Below, piece by piece: positions 13,811 through 20,659 of a stretch of DNA of 20,659 bases; the stretch's first letter is position 1; every line of letters starts with the position of its first letter. A program made the position numbers and the translations under genes. The stretch covers positions 1 through 20,659 of the forward strand of contig JALWSJ010000220.1 in the NCBI GenBank assembly GCA_026993705.1. The letters are read 5' to 3'. The notes under the pieces were generated by a model, which saw only the letters and a list, made by a program, of their open reading frames with translations, did no database searches and was not told the origin of the DNA. This stretch comes from Flavobacteriales bacterium (GTDB lineage Bacteria; Bacteroidota; Bacteroidia; Flavobacteriales_D; Parvicellaceae).

Positions 13811-14473
13811 ATGTTTAAAACCTTATTAGTATTTTTATTAATTTTAAGTTACGTCTTAATCAAAGGACAAGAAAGAAGCAAATCATTCCTGTTTAACCAA
13901 ATTTCTAAAGACGTTTTTGAGGAAGGTTTTATTGATAATTATAATGCTATTCCTATACAACTCATTGATTCAAAAAGAATTGAAAAAGCATTACAAATAA
14001 TTGATAAAACTTATAGTCAACATGAAAGGGATTTTGCAGAAAGCGAACTTTGCAAATCTGTAAGATGTTTAGTATCATTTCAAGGGTACTATAAAACGTT
14101 GGGTGTTCTTGCTTTTTTTATTCGTGATTACCATTATAATAATGTTGTTTTTATTAAAGAAGATGCAGATTATCTAGTTAAAAGGCTTGATCGTTTTAAC
14201 GGTTCTTTTGGGGTTATGTCAAAAGGAGGATTTTGGGTTGGGTTAGATAGATTTGATTGTGATAATTATCTTCAAATAGAAATTTGTGAAATAACAAAAA
14301 ATGGGGCAAGTTCAATTATTAGATTTGATTTTAAGACAATAGATATCAATGAAAGTATAGAAGAACCTATTTTTTGGGCTAATAAAAATACTATTTATAT
14401 TGCTGTAATTGAATTTAGTAACATTGAAAATAGTGGGCAACCAAAATATTACGAAATTAAATTTGATCATTAA
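13811..14473 (+). CDS. Secreted protein of unknown function
   Basis: I do not recognise this 220-residue protein. It begins with a signal peptide (MFKTLLVFLLILSYVLIKGQ) with no lipobox cysteine, so export to the periplasm or beyond is likely. Four cysteines (81, 86, 150, 159) could form two disulfides. The C-terminal half is rich in aromatic beta-strand-like segments (FWVGLDRFDCDNYLQIEICE). The gene starts 50 bases after psd without an obvious promoter and ends at a strong terminator shared with tRNA-Pro on the other strand. Its base composition is more AT-rich than the cdsA-psd pair, hinting at a separate, accessory origin. Confidence 0.72.
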   Translation: MFKTLLVFLLILSYVLIKGQERSKSFLFNQISKDVFEEGFIDNYNAIPIQLIDSKRIEKALQIIDKTYSQHERDFAESELCKSVRCLVSFQGYYKTLGVLAFFIRDYHYNNVVFIKEDADYLVKRLDRFNGSFGVMSKGGFWVGLDRFDCDNYLQIEICEITKNGASSIIRFDFKTIDINESIEEPIFWANKNTIYIAVIEFSNIENSGQPKYYEIKFDH

Positions 14474-14487
14474 AAAGTTTTGAGCAT

Positions 14488-14524
14488 AAAAAAAACCTGA
14501 ATAACAAGTTATTCAGGTTTTTTT
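14488..14524. terminator. Bidirectional terminator
   Basis: CCTGAATAAC (14496-14505) and GTTATTCAGG (14508-14517), extended by A-run and T-run flanks on each side. It closes the secreted-protein gene on plus and, four bases beyond its 3' end, the tRNA-Pro on minus. Confidence 0.88.
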
Positions 14525-14527
14525 GTG

Positions 14528-14602
14528 TCGGGATGGCAGGATTCGAACCTGCGATCTCCTGGTCCCAAACCAGGCGCCTTGACCGGACTGGGCCACATCC
14601 CG
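14528..14602 (-). tRNA. tRNA-Pro (anticodon UGG)
   Basis: The acceptor stem CGGGATG pairs with CATCCCG, discriminator A at 14528. Anticodon stem CCTGG/CCAGG encloses loop TTTGGGA, giving anticodon TGG (reads CCN proline codons). The T arm GCAGG/CCTGC with loop TTCGAAT is normal. CCA is not encoded (ACAC follows), so it must be added after transcription. Confidence 0.96.
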
Positions 14603-14672
14603 AGCGTCAAGCGTTGGCAAAGGTAATATTTATTTGTAAACAAACAATAAAAATGTTTATTTTTTGAATAAA

Positions 14673-14848
14673 CCTTAAATCCGCAAGTGAACTTCTATTA
14701 CAAAGCCAAACTCCGCATCATTATTGACAATGCTCGTTTTTCGATACTCACCGTAGCTATGGATACGCTTGCGTGTCTCAAAACTGTGCTTGACCAATAA
14801 TAATACGCATTTTGACTTTTCATAACGAAATCACTTGCGGATTTAAGG
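14673..14848. repeat. T3 hairpin element with possible target duplication
   Basis: 176 bp bounded by perfect 18-bp terminal inverted repeats CCTTAAATCCGCAAGTGA (14673-14690) and the inverse (14831-14848). The bases ATAAA occur directly outside both ends, a candidate 5-bp target-site duplication. The two halves are imperfectly complementary throughout (AAAGCCAAACTCCGCATCAT against the inverted right arm), with CCGTAGCTATGG (14751-14762) at the tip. There is no coding capacity. It sits between tRNA-Pro and the PAP2-like gene. Confidence 0.8.
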
Positions 14849-14862
14849 ATAAATTATTTGAG

Positions 14863-15486
14863 TCATTCAATAAAAAAACCAGGAATAAAGGTACTTAATA
14901 AACCGAGCAAACTTCCCATTACTACCTGTAATGGTGTATGCCGTTTTAAAATCAAACGACTAATTCCAACACAGACAGCTATCACTAAAGTAATATAAAA
15001 AAAAGAAGGAATATCTGTGTGGGTTGCAACTGAGATTCCGGCGATTGCTCCAGCTACACTAAAAGCTCCAAGAGCGTGTATGCTTATTTTCCAAAAAACG
15101 GTTATTATATTTGCTATTACCGTACCTATGATAGAGCCTAAAAGGATTGTTTTTAGTTCAGGGAGTACACCCTGAGTTTCATCAACCAACCAATATAGCG
15201 TAATAAATAGTGAAATTAAAAGAAAAGTAGGGACGATACGTTCTTTTCTAACAGTAAGATTTAAGTCGCTTACCCATCCCATTTTATAAAAAAGTAAAAA
15301 CACAAATGCAGGCAATATAACGGTGAATAAGAATGTTAATTCTGCCACATATATTCGCACTTCATTTGACATGTTTTCTTTGACAGTAGAATTGAGTACC
15401 AACATACAAATCATACCGGCAAAAGGCATGAAAAGAGGCTGAAAGGCTACGGAAAAGAATACGGCTATTTTGTTTATGGCTTTCAT
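14863..15486 (-). CDS. PAP2-superfamily-like membrane protein
   Basis: A 207-residue integral membrane protein with about six hydrophobic segments. The C-terminal half resembles the type 2 phosphatidic acid phosphatase fold: VRKERIVPT (79-87) in the place of the first motif, KISIHALG (133-140) for the second, and SRLILKRHTPLQ (176-187) for the third. The spacing SRxxxxxHxxxx is kept, but the usual final Asp is Gln187 and the PSGH motif is not canonical, so the usual phosphatase activity may be altered or lost. Lipid or undecaprenyl phosphate handling is the family expectation, not something shown here. A T2 element begins 15 bases upstream of the ATG, so its promoter probably lies in or beyond that repeat. 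Confidence 0.7.
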   Translation of the reverse strand: MKAINKIAVFFSVAFQPLFMPFAGMICMLVLNSTVKENMSNEVRIYVAELTFLFTVILPAFVFLLFYKMGWVSDLNLTVRKERIVPTFLLISLFITLYWLVDETQGVLPELKTILLGSIIGTVIANIITVFWKISIHALGAFSVAGAIAGISVATHTDIPSFFYITLVIAVCVGISRLILKRHTPLQVVMGSLLGLLSTFIPGFFIE

Positions 15487-15501
15487 ACGGAGTTGGTTAT
15501 A

Positions 15502-15661
15502 ATACCATTTAAATATCGAAAAAAGACGAAAGAAAGTGAGTTTTAGTTTTCTTAAACAATGAATAAAATCTTTGCATAGCCGTAGCTATGGAAAGATTTT
15601 ATGAAGAAGTATAAGGAAAATAAAACGCTTTATTAGATTCGTTTCAATGTTTAAATGGTAT
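15502..15661. repeat. T2 hairpin element, complete copy
   Basis: 160 bp. Ends ATACCATTTAAATATCGAAA (15502-15521) and TTTCAATGTTTAAATGGTAT (15642-15661) are inverted repeats with 18 of 20 positions matching. The arms pair over most of the length (AATAAAATCTTTGCATAGC against the inverted CTATGGAAAGATTTTAT side), with the palindrome GCATAGCCGTAGCTATGG at the exact centre (15574-15591). No coding capacity. Fragments of the same family occur at 1642, 2723, 4945 and 9104. Confidence 0.82.
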
Positions 15662-15712
15662 ATTTCATAAACTAAACAGCAATTTAAACGTTGCCCGAGA
15701 GTAATTGCTTTC

Positions 15713-16063
15713 TTAATTAAACTTACCTGTTGGTTTGATTACGCCCATTTTTTCTCCGAAAAATTCGGCAAATTCACGCATCGCTATTCCGATACCATCT
15801 TCGTTGGTGGCTCTTTCAAAGGTGTCTGCCATGGTCATATAGGTTTGAAAAAAGAATTTATTCATTTCTTCGATAGACATATCTTTTGTCCATAAATCTA
15901 CTCTTAGTGTTTCTTGGTCTTCCTTGTCCCAAATCGAAAGTAAGAAAGCTTTTGCTTCTTTTTCTTTTTCAGAAGCATCATCAGCTTTCCATGTTATTTT
16001 TTCGGCAATGTTATTGACATCTAATTCTACTTTTAGAGAGATTTCACTTTTTTTATTGTTCAT
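15713..16063 (-). CDS. gldC: Gliding motility protein GldC
   Basis: A 116-residue soluble protein. Recognisable GldC segments are EKITWKADDA (16-25), LRVDLWTKDMSIEEMNKFFFQT (in the middle third, with the WTKDM core) and MADTFERAT near residues 80-88. GldC is encoded after GldB in gliding Bacteroidota; in Flavobacterium johnsoniae it improves gliding efficiency, while GldB is essential. The start overlaps the gldB stop (ATGA), so translation is coupled. GldC belongs to the set of Gld proteins tied to the type IX secretion and gliding apparatus, though its molecular action is unknown. About 150 bases of T2 repeat follow before the PAP2-like gene. Confidence 0.93.
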   Translation of the reverse strand: MNNKKSEISLKVELDVNNIAEKITWKADDASEKEKEAKAFLLSIWDKEDQETLRVDLWTKDMSIEEMNKFFFQTYMTMADTFERATNEDGIGIAMREFAEFFGEKMGVIKPTGKFN

Positions 16064-17073
16064 CTTTTTCCGTGTTTGTATGATTTAAGTATTTTTAAAC
16101 TGTTCTTTTCCTTGAGTAAAGTTAACACATCAATATCGTTTTCATTTACATAATCTCTAACGATTTGCCAACCCACCCAAATACCGACTTTAGAAGGCGA
16201 TTCTTTGGGTAAACCTTTGGTGAAAGGACCATCAACAATGAATTGATTGATTATGGTTGGGTTTTTAGTGTATAGTATTTTTTCATCGATTAAGGTTTTC
16301 CATATTTGTTCTTCGTGTAGTTGAACCCATTCTATTTCTTCTTTTGTATAATCGATTTTTATTTCATCAGGTGTGTCGGGGAGCATAGCATCAAGCAGAT
16401 ACATTATTTTTCCTAAGGCAATTATTTGAGAAGCAAAATCATCACCAGAATTTTCATCGTAAAAACGGTTGAGTAACCAATATTTCATTCCATCGGCTAT
16501 CATGTAGCGTTTATCCATATCGTCTTTGATGTATTGAGGCAGAATATCTCTAGGTATCATTTTTACATGTTCATTATTTGCCCCCAAATACATATCCAAA
16601 CCTATGGCTAGTGTAGAGTCTAGAGGAAGTGCCTTTGCATTGAAGTTGGAATAAAAGGTAACAATTTTAGGCAAAGAACTATCGGGAAAGTAATAATGAT
16701 AGTGTGAGAAAGCTTTGTTAAACCCTTCGTGGAATTGAGAAAAATTACTAAATTCATTTTTTATGTCCGTATAGATGGATTGAATGGTAGTATCCTCAAC
16801 AAACCGTTTTAATCTAACTCCTATATCAGGGTCTGTCGGTTTGCCTTCGTGTATCATTCGAGCGATAAACAATTCGTATAGAACACCGTATTTTTGTAGT
16901 AGTTTTTTATTGAGTTTATTGTAGTCTGTTCCTTTAAACCCTAACAATTCATTTTCCATTCGTTCTAGTGGGAGGTTGACTTTACTTGAAGAAATATCTA
17001 TTTTCAATCGGTCTTGCTTACATCCAATTAACTGAAGAACTATAACTATGAAAACAAATAAACGGAAAATCAT
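16060..17073 (-). CDS. gldB: Gliding motility lipoprotein GldB
   Basis: A 337-residue lipoprotein with lipobox LIGC, acceptor Cys18. The mature part starts with KQDRLKIDISSSKVNLPLER, a pattern seen in GldB proteins, followed by YGVLYELFIARMI and, in the C-terminal part, KYWLLNRFYDENSG and PSKVGIWVGWQIVRDYV, which gives a metallopeptidase-like (gluzincin-resembling) helical fold without an obvious HExxH. In F. johnsoniae GldB is required for gliding and bead movement. A -7 element TATCTTTG lies 24-31 bases before the start, and gldC is coupled by an ATGA overlap, so the two form an operon. The remaining gld genes are elsewhere. Presence of the pair argues for a gliding organism. Confidence 0.94.
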   Translation of the reverse strand: MIFRLFVFIVIVLQLIGCKQDRLKIDISSSKVNLPLERMENELLGFKGTDYNKLNKKLLQKYGVLYELFIARMIHEGKPTDPDIGVRLKRFVEDTTIQSIYTDIKNEFSNFSQFHEGFNKAFSHYHYYFPDSSLPKIVTFYSNFNAKALPLDSTLAIGLDMYLGANNEHVKMIPRDILPQYIKDDMDKRYMIADGMKYWLLNRFYDENSGDDFASQIIALGKIMYLLDAMLPDTPDEIKIDYTKEEIEWVQLHEEQIWKTLIDEKILYTKNPTIINQFIVDGPFTKGLPKESPSKVGIWVGWQIVRDYVNENDIDVLTLLKEKNSLKILKSYKHGKR

Positions 17074-17096
17074 AATGAATTAAAATATGAGATTTG

Positions 17097-17104
17097 CAAA
17101 GATA
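17097..17104 (-). promoter_or_regulatory. -7 element of the gldB-gldC operon
   Basis: Minus strand TATCTTTG (17104-17097), a perfect TAnnTTTG. A TTG box at the usual distance is not seen, so the promoter may be weak or use another -33 sequence. Confidence 0.5.
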
Positions 17105-17158
17105 ATCAAGTTGTTTTATAAATGACTTAAATAGACTGTAAAACAACTTCTATATATC

Positions 17159-17196
17159 CTTAAATCCGCAACTGATAATGATACCATTTAAGGTAT
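17159..17196. repeat. Miniature T3/T2 end composite
   Basis: CCTTAAATCCGCAACTGA (17159-17176) is one base off the T3 terminal repeat. ATACCATTTAA (17181-17191) is the T2 end. CCTTAAAT and ATTTAAGG (17159-17166, 17186-17193) are inverted. The transporter's stop codon lies inside this fragment. Confidence 0.5.
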
Positions 17197-18699
17197 ATCA
17201 ATATGGAACACGATAATACCCCAATAGTAAACGATAGCACTTATAACCAAAGTACCGACAAGGTTTAGAAATAATCCTGTTTTTATCATTTCGCTGATTC
17301 TGATTTTTTTTGTCCCAAAGACAATGGCATTCGGAGGAGTTGCAACAGGCAACATAAAAGCCATAGAGCCAGCCAATGTTGCAGGAAGCATAAACAAAAG
17401 AGGGGAAGTGTCTAGACTGATGGAAAGTCCTGCTAAAATTGGTAAAAAAGTTTCTACAGTAGCAGTGTTAGAGGTGAGCTCAGTAAGGAAAGTTACGATT
17501 AAACTAATGCTTACAATAAGAATAAACGGGTGTACTCCTTTTAATCCCACTAGTTGTTCTCCAAACCAAGCCGAAAGTCCTGATTCTTTAAATCCACTTG
17601 CTAGTGCAAAACCTCCACCAAATAGGAGAATGATTTCCCAAGGTATATCTTCAGTATCTTTCCAATTCATGATTTTTTCATTCTTTTTTGAGGAGGGAAG
17701 TACAAAAAGCAAAACAGCAATGAAAATAGCAACTGTACCATCATTGATATAAGCGGGATGAGAGAAGAAAGAAGCCCAACCTTTTATTTGAATAAATCCT
17801 AAATCTATATTGGAACGAAAAAACCAAAGAAGAGCCATTGATAAGAATAATACACCGACAATTTTCTCTTCGAGAGATATTGTACTCAAATTACTAAAAT
17901 CATTTTTTAATTCGTTTCCTGTTATGTTTTTATTGAGTTTATTTTTTCCAATATAAATGAATCGCAAATAAAGAAATAAAATCAAAAACATAATTACGGT
18001 TACAGGCAAAGCAAAAACAAACCAGTCTACAAATGAAACTTCGGGTGCAGATGGAAAATAAATGTTGTAAATTCTAGAAAATGATAAATTTGGAGGTGTT
18101 CCGATTAGCGTTGCCAGCCCACCTATAGATGCACTATAAGCAGTCGCTAATAATAAACCTACCGCAAATTTTTGATTTTTTTCTCTTCCGTTTATTTCTT
18201 CAAACTTTGTAACAACTGATAAAAGAATGGGAACCATCATCATTGTGGTTGCGGTGTTGGAAATCCACATGGATAAGAATGCTGACGCAAACATAAATCC
18301 GAATAATATTCTTGCAGGACTTAGCCCTACTACTTTTAAAATGGTTAAGGCAATTCTTCTGTGTAATCCCCATTTTTGAATCGCTAAAGCCATTAAAAAT
18401 CCACCAATAAATAGAAATATGACGTGATTAAAATATGTAGAAGAAACTTCTTTACCGTTCATCACGCCTAACAAAGGGAATAAAACAATAGGTAAAAGTG
18501 AGGTGATAGCAAGAGGAACTACTTCTGAAACCCACCACCCTGCCATCCATATTGCTATGGCAAGCGTGTAACTTACAGCAGGGTTGTTGGCATCTAATTG
18601 AACAAACAGCATTGTCCATATGGATAATACAGGTGAAAGGATAAATAGTATTTTTCTCCATTTTGGTACGTTTGTATTTATGATTGTATTTTCTTCCAT
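17188..18699 (-). CDS. DASS (SLC13) family sodium/anion symporter
   Basis: A 503-residue inner-membrane transporter of the divalent anion/Na+ symporter family, importing dicarboxylates (succinate, malate, fumarate) or sulfate with sodium. About eleven hydrophobic segments are visible. Both hallmark SNT motifs are present: WISNTATTMMMVPI (SNT at 147-149) and LTSNTATVETFLPIL (SNT at 410-412), which form the sodium and substrate sites; ATPPN near residue 455 also fits. Which anion it carries cannot be told from sequence. It is divergent from the alanine symporter with SR copy E between. The last codons (ATA CCT TAA) read through a repeat fragment that supplies the stop. Confidence 0.9.
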   Translation of the reverse strand: MEENTIINTNVPKWRKILFILSPVLSIWTMLFVQLDANNPAVSYTLAIAIWMAGWWVSEVVPLAITSLLPIVLFPLLGVMNGKEVSSTYFNHVIFLFIGGFLMALAIQKWGLHRRIALTILKVVGLSPARILFGFMFASAFLSMWISNTATTMMMVPILLSVVTKFEEINGREKNQKFAVGLLLATAYSASIGGLATLIGTPPNLSFSRIYNIYFPSAPEVSFVDWFVFALPVTVIMFLILFLYLRFIYIGKNKLNKNITGNELKNDFSNLSTISLEEKIVGVLFLSMALLWFFRSNIDLGFIQIKGWASFFSHPAYINDGTVAIFIAVLLFVLPSSKKNEKIMNWKDTEDIPWEIILLFGGGFALASGFKESGLSAWFGEQLVGLKGVHPFILIVSISLIVTFLTELTSNTATVETFLPILAGLSISLDTSPLLFMLPATLAGSMAFMLPVATPPNAIVFGTKKIRISEMIKTGLFLNLVGTLVISAIVYYWGIIVFHIDIP

Positions 18700-18736
18700 A
18701 ATTTTAGTGTATCGAATTTTTATTATTCATTTTTTT

Positions 18737-18879
18737 GCGTTAGGGATAGAAGTGGCATCCTTTTGTGTTGTTACATATATGCAACACAAAAGATATAACG
18801 GATAGCCCGACCATTACGGCGTTAAAAAGCTATGTAGTGCAACGGAATTGCTTTTTTATGCCGTAATGGGAACGCCCAA
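18737..18879 (+). repeat. SR intergenic repeat, copy E
   Basis: Blocks GCGTTAGGGATAGAAGTGGC (18737-18756), GGATAGCCCGACC (18800-18812), GGGAACGCCCAA (18868-18879). Hairpin 1 is CTTTTGTGTTG/CAACACAAAAG; hairpin 2 pairs ATTACGGC with GCCGTAAT and AAAAAGC with GCTTTTT. It lies between two divergent transporter genes, pointing toward the alanine symporter whose start is 138 bases beyond its end, and starting 37 bases from the DASS start codon. Confidence 0.8.
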
Positions 18880-18987
18880 TTTACATCTCTCCTTAAAGAT
18901 ATAAAAAGGATTTACACAAAAAATGATAATAATCAGACAGTCTTTTAACGAAATAATGCAATAAGCTCTCTAGTCCGACATTTTTTT

Positions 18988-18995
18988 TATATTTG
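18988..18995 (+). promoter_or_regulatory. -7 element of the alanine symporter gene
   Basis: TATATTTG, a perfect TAnnTTTG, 22 bases before the ATG at 19018. No matching TTG about 19-20 bases upstream. It lies outside SR copy E. Confidence 0.5.
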
Positions 18996-19017
18996 TGAGT
19001 TATAACTCCTTAATTTT

Positions 19018-20607
19018 ATGAAAAAGATACTCTTTTTACTTACATTTTTATTCCCATTGTTGTCGCAGGCACAAGGCTTGGATGAAAAAATTGACAAAAC
19101 CTTTGGAGAATACACAGGATGGTTTGTGAATTTGATTTTTAAGACCATTCCTATTGCTGACGGGGTGGATGTTCCTTGGGTGTTGATTGTATTGGTTATG
19201 GGAGCTTTGTTTTTTACGTTTTATTTTGGGTTTATCAATATCAAAGGGTTTAAGACGGCTATTAATATTGTTCAAGGAAAATATGATAAACTAGAGGAAG
19301 AGGGACATGTAGAAGCTTCTGATACGGTTTTTTTGGAAGAGGATGGTGATATTAAAGATACGATTAGAATTGAAGGGGATCATCATGGAGAAGTTTCTCA
19401 TTTTCAAGCATTAACAGCGGCTCTTTCAGCTACGGTTGGTTTGGGGAATATTGCAGGAGTTGCCGTAGCGATTAGTATTGGAGGTCCGGGTGCTACGTTT
19501 TGGATGATTGTTGCCGGTTTGATAGGTATGAGTTCTAAATTTACGGAATGTACGCTAGGGGTGAAGTATCGTGAGATAGATGCAGACGGGAAAGTTTTTG
19601 GCGGGCCGATGTACTATCTAAGTAAGGGTTTGAAAGAGAAAGGAAAAGCAACTTTAGGTAAAATACTGGCTGTTTTATTTGCCATTATGTGTATTGGCGG
19701 TTCTTTTGGTGGCGGAAATATGTTTCAGGCGAATCAAGCTTTCTCTATGGTAGAGTCAATCTCAGGTGGAGAAGCAAGTGTTATGCACGGAAACGGTTGG
19801 GTGTTTGGTTTGGTTATGGCTATTTTAGTGGGGGTTGTTATTATAGGCGGCATTCAAAAAATAGCCAAAGTAACCGATAAAATTGTTCCGTTTATGGTAG
19901 GGATATATGTTGCAGCTGCGTTAGCTATATTAGCTATTAATTATGCTGAAATTCCTCACGCTTTCGGACAAATATTTACCGGAGCTTTCACCGGTGTTGG
20001 AATTGTCGGAGGAGTAATAGGAGTTTTAATTCAAGGATTTAAAAGAGCCGCCTTTTCCAATGAGGCAGGTATTGGTTCTGCATCGATTGCTCACTCTGCG
20101 GTAAAAACAAAATATGCCGCAAGTGAAGGATTGGTGGCGTTACTAGAGCCTTTTATCGATACTGTTTTGGTATGTACCATGACGGCTTTGGTTTTGGTGA
20201 TTTCAAATGGTAATGGTGAAATAATGACGTACGGACAAGAGGTTGAACACGGCGTAAAAGCCACCTCACAAGCCTTTGAAGCTACCTTTTCGTGGTTTCC
20301 TTATGTACTAACATTAGCAGTCGTTCTTTTTGCTTTTTCTTCCATGATTTCTTGGTCATATTACGGGTATCAAGCTTGGTCGTATTTATTTGGGAGAAGC
20401 AAACGTACAGAATATATTTACAAAGGACTATTTTGTTTGTTTGTAATTGTTGGAGCAGCATCCAAATTAGAATCGGTTATCAATTTTTCAGATGCTATGA
20501 TTTTTGCTATGTTGGTTCCGAATATGATTGGTTTATACATTTTAGCCCCTAAAGTAAAAGAAGAGTTAAGTTTATTTATGAATAAAATCAAAGAATTAAA
20601 AGCTTAG
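19018..20607 (+). CDS. Alanine/sodium symporter, AGCS family
   Basis: A 529-residue inner-membrane transporter bringing in alanine or glycine with sodium (or proton). Family signatures: TVGLGNIAGVAVAISIGGPG (about residues 138-157) and RAAFSNEAGIGSASIAHSA (about 342-360). About ten to eleven transmembrane segments follow an N-terminal signal-like helix (MKKILFLLTFLFPLLSQAQ) and a short amphipathic stretch; such an N-terminal extension occurs in Bacteroidota members. An acidic insertion (roughly residues 92-122, EEEGHVEASDTVFLEEDGD) lies after the first core helix. The ATG at 19018 is backed by a -7 box. The gene has no close neighbours and is divergent from the DASS transporter, so the two are independent import genes. 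Substrate preference is inferred from the family only. Confidence 0.92.
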   Translation: MKKILFLLTFLFPLLSQAQGLDEKIDKTFGEYTGWFVNLIFKTIPIADGVDVPWVLIVLVMGALFFTFYFGFINIKGFKTAINIVQGKYDKLEEEGHVEASDTVFLEEDGDIKDTIRIEGDHHGEVSHFQALTAALSATVGLGNIAGVAVAISIGGPGATFWMIVAGLIGMSSKFTECTLGVKYREIDADGKVFGGPMYYLSKGLKEKGKATLGKILAVLFAIMCIGGSFGGGNMFQANQAFSMVESISGGEASVMHGNGWVFGLVMAILVGVVIIGGIQKIAKVTDKIVPFMVGIYVAAALAILAINYAEIPHAFGQIFTGAFTGVGIVGGVIGVLIQGFKRAAFSNEAGIGSASIAHSAVKTKYAASEGLVALLEPFIDTVLVCTMTALVLVISNGNGEIMTYGQEVEHGVKATSQAFEATFSWFPYVLTLAVVLFAFSSMISWSYYGYQAWSYLFGRSKRTEYIYKGLFCLFVIVGAASKLESVINFSDAMIFAMLVPNMIGLYILAPKVKEELSLFMNKIKELKA

Positions 20608-20630
20608 ATTTTATTCTTTTTTATTGTTGA

Positions 20631-20659
20631 ATGAAGAAAGAATATCACATTATAACAGG
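20631..20659 (+). CDS. Possible start of a further gene
   Basis: An ATG 23 bases after the symporter stop opens MKKEYHIIT and stays open to the window edge. Ten codons are too few to name it; the basic start and short spacing fit a real gene start, but chance is possible. Confidence 0.3.

Noticed and set aside
14528..14848. tRNA-Pro as a genomic island attachment site
   Set aside because: The 3' end of the tRNA is not repeated nearby and no integrase gene is present; T3 lies on the 5' side of the tRNA.
17324..17752. Plus-strand 142-codon frame
   Set aside because: Antisense of the DASS transporter, which has both SNT motifs in the correct frame.

Overview
The window looks like a chromosomal segment from a low-GC, gliding member of the Bacteroidota, most likely a Flavobacteriaceae-like organism. 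The main evidence is the adjacent gliding genes gldB and gldC, a bS21 gene with a Bacteroidota-type promoter (TTG, 18 bp, TATCTTTG), a methionine synthase reduced to its homocysteine-binding half, and several TAnnTTTG -7 elements. I cannot name a genus. Gene content is mostly housekeeping. No transposase, integrase, CRISPR array or phage gene is present.

Layout. 1-1600 (minus strand): gcvH, a VanZ-like membrane protein, a MarR regulator behind a perfect 30-bp palindromic operator, and the first codons of a 3-hydroxyacyl-CoA dehydrogenase running off the left edge. 1828-4765 (plus): an orphan lipoprotein with membrane helices, then recJ. 5008-7290 (minus): a tight operon plsC > gatC > small membrane protein > metH N-terminal half. 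7305-9360: a repeat-rich block holding a single fic AMPylase gene between two nearly identical 165-bp elements. 9479-9670: rpsU. 9864-14473 (plus): ygiQ, the phospholipid pair cdsA-psd, and a secreted protein of unknown function. 14528-14602: tRNA-Pro(UGG). 14863-18699 (minus): a PAP2-like membrane protein, gldC, gldB and a DASS/SLC13 anion transporter. 19018-20607 (plus): an alanine/Na+ symporter, with a possible further gene start at the right edge.

The striking feature is what fills the gaps. Nearly every long intergenic gap holds small repeats in two classes. The first (called SR here) has five copies of about 145 bp. It has fixed blocks (GCGTTAGGGATAG, GGATAGCCCGACC, GGGAACGCCCAAA) separated by two hairpins whose arms differ between copies while staying complementary. 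That pattern suggests selection on a folded nucleic acid. Four of the five copies point toward a downstream start codon, and three end only 14-28 bases before it. The second class consists of 155-176-bp imperfect inverted repeats, one long hairpin each, in at least three families (T1, T2, T3) with unrelated terminal repeats. Despite this, they share a central CCATAGCT...GCTATG-type core at the hairpin tip. These look like non-autonomous elements moved or processed by a common factor encoded elsewhere. Repeat ends also supply the stop codon of the transporter gene and overlap that of metH.
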